A stretch of DNA of 40,708 nt from Zygnema cylindricum (GCA_037447655.1 JBBHKE010001469.1:454880-495587), one strand, 5' to 3'. Counted from the first letter of the stretch, positions 1 to 10,003 are shown. A program made the numbers and translations. Notes: generated by a model from the sequence alone, not told the origin.

Positions 1-178
1 AGTTCCAGTTCCAATTCTCCTTCTAGTTTTGTTCCAGTTGCAGTTTCAGTTTTAGTCTTTTTGTTATCGTTCAGTTGCAGTATTTGTTATCAGTTTTTGT
101 TCTAGTTGGAGTCCCTGTTGGGGTCTTTGTTTCTGTTTACTTGAAGTTGCAGTTTTGGTTTATTTTCTGTTTTTTTAT
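1..178. repeat. Degenerate CAGTTT hexamer array, fragment entering from the left
   Basis: The first 178 bases are a degenerate hexamer repeat (CAGTTT, CAGTTC and variants). Bases 1-120 are almost identical to 4940-5062 near the end of the array in unit A, so the window opens inside another copy of the same long array. Homology stops abruptly after a short T-run, followed by unrelated sequence. This indicates the tandem unit continues outside the window. Confidence 0.85.
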
Positions 179-789
179 AGGGAAGACGATTTTTGCTGCG
201 CGCAGATACACCGTGAATCGTTATTAGCCTTCTGTATGCTATATCGGCACCCCAAAAATTTGACATTGATACCCGAAATACAGTGATTGAATCTAATTTA
301 TCTTTGACATTAATTACGGTTCTAGTAAAATAGCGTCAATGGAATGACCGTACTGTATTCATCAATAGTGTGGTGTACGGAAATTGTTTGTTCGTACAGC
401 AGTGTACTTCGTTACCGACATCCGTACGAAAATACTGGTTAACTTATGTCGGTCGCATACAGAGCTACGCTTAGAAAAATAGCGGAATCCAGTTTCCAAA
501 ATAGGCGTTCGCATACATTTAGAAGTTCGTTTTTGTGTGTGTCAGTGTGAACTGATAACGTGTGCACATGCTAAAGACTGTCCATGTTACATAAACGCAG
601 TGTTGCACACTTACACATGTTGATAGTTGAAGAAAGCTAAGTCTAATACGGTGCCCCTTTAACTCGATTTCCGATCCTGCGAGATTAATAGTATACATGT
701 TTACATTATTAAAGGGTTTTTGAGGGTACATAATGGTAATACCAGACCTTTAAACGAACGAGACGCATATTAGAGTTATGTTTTATTCT
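179..789. other. Intergenic, no gene seen; contains one TA-flanked half of a MITE terminus
   Basis: No credible coding region is visible; open frames are short and unsupported. At 207-208 a TA dinucleotide is followed at 209 by CACCGTGAATCGTTATTAG, closely matching the terminal inverted repeat of the MITE at 1140-1661. I found no matching right end, so it may be a truncated copy. Several GTAC and GTGTACGG motifs recur at 360-450. Confidence 0.5.
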
Positions 790-978
790 AAAATCTGAGT
801 AACCGACGCCTGACCGAGTTTAGTCACCCTCCAAAATTGTTAACCGTTAACCGACCGTCGTTTACGAAAAAAAAAATCAACCGAATCTTGATTTTTCGCG
901 ACTAACCGTGCCCGCCCGTAACCGAAAAAGTACAAAATTAATCAATGTACGACGGAATAAGCCAATAATTACAATTTG

Positions 979-1138
979 TCGCGTTCCTTAAGATTTGCGA
1001 AATGAATAGTGTTACTACCGTGTCAGATTTGCGACGCTTTGTCGCGTTCCCTAAGATTTGCGAAATGAATAGTGTACTACCGTGTCAGATTTGAGAAACT
1101 TTGTCGCGTTCCCTAAGATTTTCGAAATGAAGTGTACT
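979..1138. repeat. 62-bp minisatellite in the left palindrome arm
   Basis: Units beginning gtcgcgttcc start at 979, 1041 and 1103, a 62-bp period, about 2.6 copies. Each unit contains cagatttgcgacgctttgtc and atgaatagtgtactaccg. The same unit, inverted, is repeated at about 2330-2710 in the right arm, so the minisatellite is internal to the element. Confidence 0.85.
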
Positions 1139-1139
1139 A

Positions 1140-1661
1140 CACCGCCAATCGTTATTAGTGTTGTGTACGCTAATTCCGTCCCGCTTTTTTTTTTTTATTC
1201 TCCATAAGTATAGTTCGTTGTATTTTTTTCTTTATTCTATTTAGGGTTATGTCTCTTAAATAGAGTGGTATACGGTCAGTGTCAGACCGTACATAAATGT
1301 ATCTTTTTAAGTTAAAAAGTACAATAAATTAGTTTTAGTAACCGCGGATGCCTGCGAATGTGCGTTCTAAAAAGGAAAAAAAACTAGGTCGTCAAAAATC
1401 CCGTTCGCACATATTCGTCCGACAGCCTCGTTTCGATCGTGTGAATGTACAATTTGTGTACGATTTGTCAGATTGTGTACAGAGACCTATATTAGTGTAA
1501 GCATGTTTGCAACCGACATTCTTTTTTTCAAAGATCCAAATTACCATAATCAAACAATTAGAATGTATGATTTTTTCCAAAATTTTCAAATTCTTAAAAA
1601 GCGTACACCACGATAATTATTTTTATACGCTAAAAAACTTACACGCTAATAACGATTGGTG
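1140..1661. mobile_element. 522-bp MITE with TA target duplication (Tc1/mariner type)
   Basis: The left end reads CACCGCCAATCGTTATTAG and the right end is its inverted counterpart, ...CTAATAACGATTGGTG, sharing a perfect 14-bp CCAATCGTTATTAG core. TA lies at 1138-1139 and 1662-1663. Removing the element and one TA restores gtgtacTAccgtgtcag, exactly the minisatellite sequence seen uninterrupted at about 1073-1089. The insertion is therefore younger than the host repeat. There is no coding capacity. Superfamily is inferred from the TA duplication only. Confidence 0.8.
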
Positions 1662-2018
1662 TACCGTGTCAGATTTGCGACCCTTTGTCTTGTTCCCTTT
1701 GATTTGCGAAATAAATAGCTTACTACAGTACCGTGTCAGATTTGCGACGCTAATCATGATGCCACGTACTTCCACGATACCAAAAGTACAAAGAACAATA
1801 ATGTTGGAAAAAAAAAGTACAAAATTTTCATTTTTTTTGGTTTTTTGTTTGACCGTCCGTAACTGACCGTTTTTTTTTTCCTGGTGAGTCAACCGACCGT
1901 AACCGCCCGACCCCCAAAATTTGGCAACCGAATCCGTTCCGGATCCGGCGCGGGCGGTCGGTTAACGGTCGGTCACGGTTTCGGTTGACCGTTTGCGACC
2001 TCTGACTCATATAGAGTA

Positions 2019-2951
2019 CAAGAGGTCGCAAACGGTCAACCGAAACCGTGACCACCGTTAACCGACCGCCCGCGCCGGATCCGGAACGGATTCGGTTGCC
2101 AAATTTTGGGGGTCGGGCGGTTACGGTCGGTTGACTCATCATAGAAAAAAAAAACGGTCAGTTACGGTCGGTCAAACAAAAGACCAAAAAAAAAGAAAAA
2201 ATTGTACTTTTTTTTCCAACATTATTGTTCTTTGTACTTTTGGTATTGTGGAAGTACGTGGCATCATGATTAGCGTCGCAAATCTGACACGGTACTGTAG
2301 TAAGCTATTTATTTCGCAAATCAAAGGGAACGCGACAAAGCGTCGCAAATCTGACACGGTACTAACACTATTCATTTCGCGAATCATACAAAAAGATAAT
2401 CCAACATTCATGTACTTTGTACTCTTTGGCATCGTGGAAGTACGTGACATCATGAATAGCGTCGCAAATCTGACACGGTACTGTAGTAAGCTATTTATTT
2501 CGCAAATCAAAGGGAACGCGACAAAGCGTCGCAAATCTGACACGAGTACACTATTCATTTCGAAAATCTTAGTGAACGCGACAAAGCGTCGCAAATCTGA
2601 CACGGTAGTACAGTATTCATTTCGAAAATCTTAGGCAACGCGACAAAGCGTCGCAAATCTAACACAGTAGTACACTATTCATTTCGCAAATCTTAGGGAA
2701 CGCGACAAATTGTAATTATTGGCTTATTCCGTCGTACATTGACTAATTTTGTACTTTTTCGGTTACGGGCGGGCACGGTTAGTCGCGAAAAATCAAGATT
2801 CGGTTATTTTTTTTTTTCGTTAACGACGGTCGGTTAACGGTTAACAATTTTGGAGCGTGACAAAACTCGGTCGGGCGTCGGTTACTCAGATTTTGAAAAA
2901 AAAAAAACGGTCGGTTTCGGGTATGAATTTTTTTGACTTTTGCGACCTCTG
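2019..2951. mobile_element. Right-arm hAT-type non-autonomous element with degenerate 8-bp target duplication
   Basis: The element is 933 bp, running from CAAGAGGTCGCAAACGG at 2019 to TTTTGCGACCTCTG ending at 2951. Flanks are atagagta (2011-2018) and atatgagt (2952-2959), similar enough to be a decayed 8-bp duplication as expected for hAT elements. The interior carries a 61-62 bp minisatellite (about 2330-2710). No transposase is encoded. The hAT assignment rests on terminus sequence, the duplication length and the shared end with the relic at 7185-8400. Confidence 0.7.
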
Positions 2952-2959
2952 ATATGAGT

Positions 2960-3140
2960 ATATGTCCTTCCCTTCCCTCCCCGGGCATATATCGGTTATA
3001 TCGGGTTTCTGCTACCGATATGTCAGGTTTACCAGCGATTATTACTGATAATGATATATCGCGATATGTCGACCTCAAGAAGTAGATATATCGGTTATCT
3101 GAAATTTCTCGCTTATCGGTTATCTCTATCGGTTATATGA
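2960..3140. repeat. TATATCGG-rich dispersed repeat, left border of the tandem array
   Basis: A run of catatatcggttatatcgg motifs, repeated in both orientations, follows a short C/T stretch (ccttcccttccctcccc). An equivalent block occurs at about 28955-29100, where it ends unit C. At the A/B and B/C junctions the corresponding place (about 11190 and 19495) has the C/T stretch fused directly to the hexamer array, so this repeat was lost there. Confidence 0.7.
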
Positions 3141-5395
3141 CGTTTCCGTTTTAGTTCCAGTTTGTGATTCAGCTTCAGTTTCTAGATCAGTTCCAGTTTT
3201 CGTTTCTTTAACCAGTTGCAGTTTTCTTTTAGTATGTCTTTTTCAGTTTTTCTTTCAGTTTCAGTTTTTGGTTCAGTTCCAATTTGTGTTTGTGCGTCAG
3301 TTCCCGTTTCAGTTTCAAATGCGGTTCCAGTTCCAGTTACAGTCTCACTTTCATTTTCTGTTTCAGCTTCGGTTTTTGTCCTAGTTTCTGCTCCTGTTTC
3401 GGCTTCAGTTGCAGTTTTTGTTTCAGTTGCAGTTTCAGATTCAGTTTTATTTTAGTTATCGTCTTAGTTCCAGTTTCAGTTTTCGGTTCGGTTTCTGTTC
3501 CAGTTGCAGTTGCAGTCCCAGTTTCTGTTTTAGTTCCAGTTTTAATTCCAGTTTTAGTTTCTGTTTCAGTTTGTGTTGCTGTTGTTGCAGTTTCAGTTTC
3601 AGTCTTTGTTTCAGTTTCACTTATTGTTCCAGTTCGAGCTTTTGTTTCAGATTTTTTTTTGGTTGCAGTCCTGTTTTTGTTTTGATGTTCAGTTTCTACT
3701 TTCAATTTCAATCACTTTTTCAATTTCAGTTTTTGTTTTCGTTCCAATTTTGTTTTACTGCAGTTTTTTGTTTAGTTTCAGATTTGCATTCAATGTTAGT
3801 TACAGTTTCTGTTGCAGTTCCCATCTCAGTTCCAGTTTTTGTTTCAAATTCAATTTCAGTTGCGGTTTCTCTTCCTGTTTTTGTTGCGGTTTCAGTTTGG
3901 TTTCTCTTTCAGTTATTGTATCAGTTGTTTCTGTTTCTGTTCCAGTTTTTGTTGAGTTCCATTTTTTTTTTTTTAATCACAGTTTTTCTTTTTGTTCCAG
4001 TTCTGTTTCAAGTACAGTTTTTGTTGCAGTTTCAGTTGCTGTTCCAGTTTCTAGTCCTGTTTCAGTTACAGTTCAGTTCAGTGTTTGTTTTTCGTTCTGG
4101 TTTCAGTTTCAGTTTCAGTTTTAGTTTTTCTACAGGTGTAGTTTCAGATCCAGTTCCTGTTTTTGTTTTAAGTTGCAGTTCCTGTGTCTGTTTTGGTTTC
4201 GGTTTCAGTTACAGTTTCTGTTTCATTTTTCTTCCAGTTTCAATTACAGTTTACTCAGTTCCAGTTTTGGTTCCAGCCTGTTCCAGTTTTAGTTTCAGTT
4301 TCAGTTTCTCCTTCGGTCTCTGTTTCTGTTCAGTTTCATTTTCTTTTTCAATTTGAGTTCCTGCTTTTGTTCCAGTTTCTGTTTCAGTTCAGTTTTTGTT
4401 TCAGTTTTGATTCGTCCCAATCTCTGTTTTTGTTTCAATTTCAGGTCCAGCTTCCAGTTCTTTCATTGTAGTGTCAGTTTTAGTTGCAGTTACTGTTTCT
4501 GCTTTTGATCCAGTTTCAGTTGCGGCTTCTGTTCCAGTTATGGTTTTGTTGCAGTTCCTGTTTTGGATTCTGTTTCAGCATCACTTTTTGTTTCAGTTCA
4601 GTCTCTCTTTTAGGTTCTCTTTCTGTTCAGTCTTAGTTTCTGTTGCTGTTGCAGTTTTTTTTTTGTTTCAGTTTACGTTTCTGTTCCAGTGCAATTTCAG
4701 TGTTTCAGATTCAGTCTAGTTTCTGTTTCTGCCTCAAATTTTCTTTGTTTTAGTTCCGTTCCGTTTCTGTTTTAGAATTTGTTTCGTTGCAGTTTCATTT
4801 TTTGCCTCAGCTACTGTTTCTGTCTCAGTTTTATTTTCCAGTTTTTGTTCAAGTTTCAGTTTCGGTTTCAGTTCAGTTTTAGTTAAGTTTCAGGTTCTTT
4901 TCCAGTTTACAGTATTTTTATCAGTTTCAGCTCACCAGTTCCAGTTCCAATTCTCCTTCTAGTTTTGTTCCAGTTGCAGTTTCAGTTTTAGTCTTTTTGT
5001 TATTGTTCAGTTGCAGTATTTGTTTTCAGTATTTGTTCCAGTTGGAGTCCCTGTTGGGTTTTTGTTTCTGTTTACTTGAAGTTTCAGTTCTGGTTTCAGT
5101 TTCTGTTTTGTTTCATGTTGGTTGCTGTTTTAGTTCCTGTTGGAGTTCCTGTTTCAGTTGCGCTTCAGTTTTTTTTATTGTTCAGTTCCTGTTTTTGTTC
5201 CGGTTCCATTTCTCATTTTAGTTGCAGTTCCAGTTTCAGTTTTTATTTCGATTCACGTTTTTGTTCGCAGTGGCAGTTACTGTGTCAATTTTTGTTTCCG
5301 TTTCGGTTCCTGGCCAGTTCCAGTTTCTGTTCCAGCTGCAGTTTCTTTTGCAGTTCGGTTTTCGTTTCGGTTCCAGTTTCTGGTTCACTCTATGT
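3141..5395. repeat. Degenerate CAGTTT/CAGTTC hexamer array, unit A
   Basis: About 2.25 kb consist of hexamers of the type CAGTTT, CAGTTC, CAGTTG and TTTCAG with frequent one-base slips. Because the hexamer has no stop in several frames, long open frames arise (up to 315 codons, giving Phe/Gln-, Ser/Val- or Ser/Phe-rich strings). Frame slips and the lack of any non-repeat sequence argue against translation. The array is homologous along its length to those in units B and C, so it was copied as a block. Confidence 0.92.
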
Positions 5396-6050
5396 CCCGT
5401 GTCGGCGGCAGTCTCGCAGACACATTTGAATCGCGAAGACCTAGACGACGAGAATGTCCTTTTCTGAAATTCGTGCGAAAAAGAAAACGAAAACGATAAA
5501 TTTGAGAACGAAAATGGTAAGTATGAAAGGGGAAAAGAGAAAATTGGAAAAAAAGGGGTACAAATAAGGCAAGAATTTGACAGCTCTTTTGGAATAAGGA
5601 ACACACTTTCGAAGTTTTTTTTTTTATTTCTATATTTTATTTTATTTTTTTAAATATATATAATCTAACTTCTGTTTTTTTATTTTTTATATATACATAT
5701 GTTATTAGTATAAATTATTTTTATTCTATCAATATGTGCGAAGGGGATGAATTTGAGAAGACACTCTTTTTTCTTTTTAGTTTTTTAGTCGACTTTTTTA
5801 TTTTTTTTGTTGGTTTCTTCTAACAATTTTTAGTTAATTTATATTATTTTTGTTTTTTTAATGGGTTTTAAAGGAATTTCCCTTTTATTCTTCCTTTTAA
5901 CACATTGGGATTGAAAATTCGGACAAATCTTTTTCTCAACTGTCTCTGTAAACTTGAGTTCTATTGAGTTCCTTTCGATATGTATTTATATTCCATTTCG
6001 TTTCATTCTTTGTTGCCATTTCTTCCATGTTCCTTCTCTTCCTTCCAGCC
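5396..6050. other. Intergenic region between hexamer array and C/T tract, no gene seen
   Basis: The array ends in mixed sequence (5400-5620) containing a short Lys/Arg-rich open run (gaaaaagaaaacgaaaacg), followed by AT-rich DNA with poly-T runs. No exon, RNA gene or repeat beyond simple runs is supported. Confidence 0.4.
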
Positions 6051-6150
6051 TTCCATCTCTCCCCCTCTCCCTCCCTCTCTCCCCTCCCTCCCCTCTCTCC
6101 CCTCCCTGTCCCTGTTCTCCCTCTCCCTCTCCCCTCCCCTCCCCTTCCAT
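6051..6150. repeat. C/T tract (ctccctctcccctcc)
   Basis: Almost pure C+T on the plus strand for about 100 bp, at the position matching C/T tracts at 13395-13475 (unit B) and 21740-21990 (unit C). A gtgaattaaattg / tgaactaaattg / gaattaaattatt motif lies beside each, confirming they are homologous parts of the unit. Confidence 0.85.
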
Positions 6151-7145
6151 ATGTTTCTAGAATCCTCCTCCTTGTAAATTATTTCCCTCTCCGTGAATTA
6201 AATTGAAAACAAAAATTAAACTCGGAAACAAATAATAAGATAGAAATTAATTACTTTTTCCTCATAATAATCAGTAATAACAAATAATAAATTAGTTACT
6301 TTTTCCTAATGATAATATAAGTAATAACAAATAATAAATTAATTACTTTTTCCTGACTATACTAAGAGCTTTAAAATAGCTCTTAGTAATATTATGGACA
6401 TCTCGCTTTCAAACTTTTATGTTTTTTTAATAGAAATTCACACATTTTTAAATAGAAAATTTACGATTCTCGTATTCATTTTCGCTTTATTGTCGACAAT
6501 TTGTCGAACAAGAAAAGATAGACAAGAATTGTTAACAAAAAAGGAATTCGAAAATTGACAAAAAAATAAAAACTTTTTAAGATAAACGTATAATTAGAGA
6601 ATAAGTCGAAAGCTTTCTAAAAGAATGGGGCACCCAGGAGTAGGATTTAAATAATGATCTTTATTTAGCTATAAATTGTTTTATATTATATATATTATTT
6701 GTATTATTGCATAGTATTTTTTGTTACAAATAACGGAAGGAAGGAAATTAAACAAGAAACTTTTGAAAATCGGATAAAAAGACAACAAAAAAAAATCCTA
6801 ACAAAAAAAATGTACAAATGAATGAAACGCTAACATAGGTAAACAAACTAAATAAATAGTTATTAAAGTACAAAATATAATAATAAGTTATCAACTATAG
6901 TTAGAATAATTTAACAACTATATTAATAATAATGACTCTGCACTAATTGAGGTTCAAGTTTATAATAATTTGTAATATAGCTGTTGCGATATTATGGGAA
7001 CCAATTTAAAAAAACTCGAAAAAAACGACATCTTTTTTTTCTATATTTCTGTCTAAAAACATATACAATGATGGTGTAATTACATTATTAGTTATCATAT
7101 TAAAAGTGTTTTCAAATTAATTACAGCAGATTATATCCATTTTTT
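6151..7145. other. AT-rich part of unit A, no gene seen
   Basis: About 1 kb of AT-rich DNA with imperfect repeats of ataataaattaattactttttcct (6235-6360). It is homologous to 13480-14460 and 22010-22970; shared landmarks are atgtaatatagctgttg and aaaaacatayacaatg. The homology ends near 7140, where the hAT relic begins. Confidence 0.6.
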
Positions 7146-7149
7146 TTCT

Positions 7150-8400
7150 AAAATTCAACCGACTACAACCAGAATCAAGGAATTTCAGACCGAGTTCCTC
7201 TTTTTTGTGATCGTGTTCCCGGCATCCGAAAAATTGCATTCTGACATGGAGTTAGAAGCCGGAATAGCTAGAACGGATCTGGCGACACAAGCTAGAATAT
7301 GAAATCCTCCATTTTTTGCACGTACACTTTATTTTTTTTTCCACCATTCAAGTATGTTAAAGATAAATATTTCGTCGCTGGTTAATTTTAAAGCAAACTA
7401 ACGTTTCAATTCAACATTAACGAGCTTTTTTTTTGTCGGTGGTAATAAAAACCTCATTTTCGTCATTGCTCTCACCAAAAAATTTGTGGAAACCGTCCAT
7501 ACTTTGCGATGTTTTCCGTTTTTTTGTTATACGTTGAGGACTACCGAAATCAACGTCATCACCGAGGTCGTTTGCAAGTTCTCGAAGTTAAATCCTCACG
7601 CTTTCGATTTCGGTTTACGATGCCCCAGTTATTTTAAGCCTTTGTTATTGTTGGGGATTTAAGATAGCCGCGACAATCTCATACTCGTGAAGGCCCCACT
7701 TCGTTAGTGCAAATTTCATAAAAATTTATTTCAATTTTCGCAAGTTCGGGGAATCGGCGGGGCATACTTTTCACCATCGTTGTAAGATGTTTTTCTTATC
7801 GTACAGTGGTTATAGTGAGACGATAGTTCAAACACAACCAAATGTAAAATTGGTTCTTTTAATTTTTCAAACTTTAGGGTCGGTTTTTTGAAACCTTTCC
7901 AAAAATCGTATAAGTTCGGTAAGATGAGTTTTATCGATAAAAGGAAAAAGTATTAATTTATTTTTTGCTTGAGCGATTGATCCTATCTCATCGAATGCAT
8001 CGTAAATACTCCTAACCATTCGGAGCAAAGAATTCCACCGCGGTTTGTTTTCTTGTTTTAAAGTGTAATTTAAATTTTTTTGTAAATTACTTTGTTTGAA
8101 AAACGCGACCAATGATTAACACGCGTCAATTAGTTCAATAATATAATTTTAACACCAAGAGTTTATTATTATGTAGGGTATTTAAATACCAAGAGTACAA
8201 AGTACAACAATGTTTGATAGTATGGACAAGTACAAAACTTTCATTATTTTTCGTTTTTTGCTTACCCGACCGTAACCGGATTTTTTATTCGCCCGAATCC
8301 GCCCGACCCCCCGAAATTGGCAACCGAATCCGTTCCGGATCCGTCGCGGGCGGTCTGTTAACGGTCGGTTACGGTTTCGGTTAACCGTTTGCGACCTCTG
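7150..8400 (-). mobile_element. Degenerate hAT transposon relic
   Basis: The segment holds a broken hAT transposase (7185-8115) and, at 8180-8400, the subterminal and terminal sequence shared with the palindrome at 790-2951, ending in aaccgtttgcgacctctg at 8400. Its complement starts CAGAGGTCGCAAACGG, a hAT-like end. No matching left end is visible; the left boundary is set where unit homology stops. The element lies where exon 3 and the downstream exons of the coiled-coil gene should be in copy A. Confidence 0.75.
7185..8115 (-). pseudogene. hAT-superfamily transposase pseudogene, C-terminal half
   Basis: Read on the minus strand, the fragment contains the family's landmarks in order. An 81-codon open piece (7867-8112) includes KQENKPRWNSLLRMV, the hAT P-RWNS motif. 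A piece near 7700 reads LHEYEIVAAILNP, the usual VAA-LDP position. A piece at 7426-7580 is a charged linker. FNILEWW lies near 7350, and the dimerisation region at 7185-7310 reads VARSVLAIPASNSMSECNF followed by SDAGNTITKKRNSV. Stops and frame changes separate the pieces, and the zinc finger and first catalytic region are absent, so it cannot encode an active enzyme. Family membership is firm; age and subfamily are not determined. Confidence 0.88.
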
Positions 8401-8531
8401 GAGTACAGTAGGTAACTGTACATATCAAGTACGAAATCGATATTTTGCTAATCGGCTGGTCAATAAAGTTACATATCGGTTTTTGTAAAAACGGTACTGT
8501 AGCGATATCGTTTTAGAACTGTACAAATTCA

Positions 8532-8935
8532 AACGCCGAAACTGATTGTACGGACGGATATTGCAAGCGCGCCGTCACGCAAACCATATCCGAATGTCGG
8601 CGCCTTCCACAAGATGAGTTTTGGCATCGTTTGCCGAAAAGCAGCGACGTGGCAAAGCGTTAACGATCATCTTTTGTCGGTGCCGACCAGTTTGGCATTT
8701 TATACTTTTTACTGTTTACTTTTAACATAATTGAAAGATACGCAACACGTGCAAATATATGACGAGAATGGTCCTTGTGATACTGGAATTACCCGAACAC
8801 ATGTAAAGACACGGAAAGGTTTTGTAATTTGCGTATTGTGTGCCGTTCACGCTACTCATTTTTCTGACATCGAAATCGCGCCAAACCAATCTGGACATTG
8901 TTGTCGTTAGAGGGCCACGTGTGCGTTATAATATA
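8532..8935. repeat. Diverged partial copy of the gene-upstream block
   Basis: This stretch aligns by eye with 10004-10320, sharing actgattgtacgg, gcgcgcc, cgaatgtcggcgcc, acgtggca, gtcggtgccgaccag and gaatggtccttrkgata in the same order. It is more diverged than the blocks of units A-C are from each other. It lies between the hAT relic and the truncated coiled-coil gene copy A, and probably came with the rearrangement that removed exon 3. Confidence 0.75.
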
Positions 8936-9052
8936 ATCTTTAACCGTGTTTTCGAAAAAAAAAAAAATCTGCGAGTACACCCGAACAGAAAAATAGAACT
9001 GAAAAAAGGAAGAGCTAGAAAATTGCAACAGGAAAACAACAAATTTCATTAG

Positions 9053-9170
9053 AGAGAGAGGGAGCGACAGACAGAAGGGAGGAAAAAGAGGGAGAGAGGG
9101 AGGAGAGAGAGGGACAGGCAGAGAGAAAGAGCAGAAGGTAGAGACGAGAGACGGAGATATAACACAAAAC
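9053..9170. repeat. Purine tract (sense-strand C/T tract) in intron 2 of gene copy A
   Basis: GAGAGGGAG-type sequence on the plus strand, hence C/T-rich in the gene's sense. It is homologous to 17378-17500 in copy B and 26572-26705 in copy C, all within intron 2. Confidence 0.8.
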
Positions 9171-9370
9171 TTTAAAGAAAACGGTAAATACTCGGAAAAA
9201 ACTGAAAATACACTAAAGGAAAACAGAAACAAATATTGAAAAAGCCCTGAAAAAGTAAAAAAAGAAACAGAAATAAAACATTTTTAAAAAGTTAAAAATA
9301 AAAAATGGGCGAATGTTTGCCTACCACATCCGCGTCGTCGGGCGGTGGATTTGTCGCATCCGACCACATC

Positions 9371-9490
9371 TGGAGGGGGGGAGGGGAAAGGGAGGGGAGG
9401 GAAGGGAGAGGGAGAGGGAGAGGGAGAGGGAGAGGCAAAAGGAAAGGAAAAGGAGAAGAGGGAAAAAAGAAGGGAGAGGGAAAGGAGTTA
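9371..9490. repeat. Purine tract in intron 1 of gene copy A
   Basis: GGGAGAGGGAGAG repeats on plus, directly upstream (in gene sense) of the exon 2 acceptor at 9370, so it forms an extended polypyrimidine tract. Homologues lie at 17710-17825 and 26930-27090. Confidence 0.8.
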
Positions 9491-9717
9491 GAGAAAGCAC
9501 ACAAAAAATTGAAACTAAAAAACTAAATAAGATATATAAAATATAACAGGATAAAGAAACAGAAAAGAAAACTTTTTTTATTCATTTGTCATTTAGCATC
9601 TTTATGTTTCACAGAAAGTTGTCATTCTGTTGTTAAATTGACATCTCGAATGTTTTCAGATCAGCCCATGCTTACCTTGTACTGCGTTTTCGCCACGCCG
9701 AAGAACGCCATACGCCT

Positions 9718-9955
9718 TCCGTACGGGGAGAGGGGGGGGAAGGGAGAGGAGAGGAGAGGAAAGGGAGAGGGAGAGAGGGGAATTAGGAGGGAGGGAAAGG
9801 GAAGAGGTTCCGAGAGGCTGTTGACAAGCCAGCGGCAGAAAGGGAAGGGAAGCGAAAGGGAGGGGGAAGGCGAGGAAGGAAGGAAGCGGAGCGTCTGTGT
9901 GAGAGAGAGAGGGAAGGAGAGAGAGAGAAGAATGGGTCGTTTCCACTCTCACATT
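9718..9955. repeat. Purine-rich tract upstream of gene copy A start
   Basis: GA-rich plus-strand sequence immediately 5' of the copy A start codon in gene sense; homologues lie at 18040-18240 and 27300-27510. The core gttgacaagycagcggcagaaaggga is strongly conserved, so this is probably leader or promoter sequence rather than a random microsatellite. Confidence 0.7.
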
Positions 9956-10003
9956 TGGCTATGTACTTTAAAAGCAAACGGAGGGAGGCTCTAGTACTCT
10001 AGA

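Larger units (their letters stand above)
790..2951. mobile_element. Large palindrome: two inverted copies of a non-autonomous hAT-type element
   Basis: The left arm (about 790-2004) and right arm (2019-2951) are inverted copies separated by 14 bases. Around the centre, 1890-2004 mirrors 2019-2145 almost base for base. The outer ends also mirror each other: 790-980 matches 2698-2896 inverted. The right arm ends at 2951 in gcgacctctg, whose complement CAGAGGTCGC is a typical hAT terminus, and begins at 2019 with a near match. The same terminal 200 bp lie at 8180-8400 beside a hAT transposase relic, so the family is probably its non-autonomous derivative. The left arm lacks about 55 bp of its outer end and carries a MITE insertion. 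Short spurious ORFs inside are not genes. Confidence 0.88.
8852..9711 (-). pseudogene. Coiled-coil gene copy A, truncated after exon 2
   Basis: Exon 1 (9711-9676) encodes MAFFGVAKTQYK and ends in a GTAAGC donor. Exon 2 (9369-9325) encodes MWSDATNPPPDDADV, identical in protein to copies B and C, between a pyrimidine-AG acceptor and a GTAGGC donor. Intron 2 aligns with copies B and C down to the exon 3 acceptor (CGCAG, ending at 8969), and then homology stops: the 202-232 codon coiled-coil exon is gone. If the acceptor still works, it joins in frame to a T-rich stretch that stays open for 38 codons to a stop at 8852, giving a chimeric 65-residue product. I treat it as a pseudogene; a short transcript remains possible. 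Confidence 0.68.

Noticed and set aside
1828-2634. Open frames inside the hAT-type palindrome (104, 143 and 167 codons)
   Set aside because: They follow the minisatellite and appear on both strands as mirror images; there is no transposase motif.
979-2710. CRISPR-like array (61-62 bp units in the palindrome)
   Set aside because: Units are contiguous tandem repeats with no distinct spacers, lie in a transposon, and the window is eukaryotic.
3216-5499. Long plus-strand open frames rich in Phe, Gln, Ser and Val (up to 315 codons), likewise at 11047-13486 and 19702-21658
   Set aside because: They arise because CAGTTT-type hexamers contain no stop in most frames. Several frames are open at once, the repeat slips frame, and no non-repeat domain is present.
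9305-9994. Open frames rich in Arg/Glu/Gly on plus and Ser/Pro/Leu on minus in GA or CT tracts (also 17333, 18039, 26910, 27222, 40215)
   Set aside because: Purine or pyrimidine tracts seldom contain stops; these lie in introns and leaders of the coiled-coil gene or in microsatellites.
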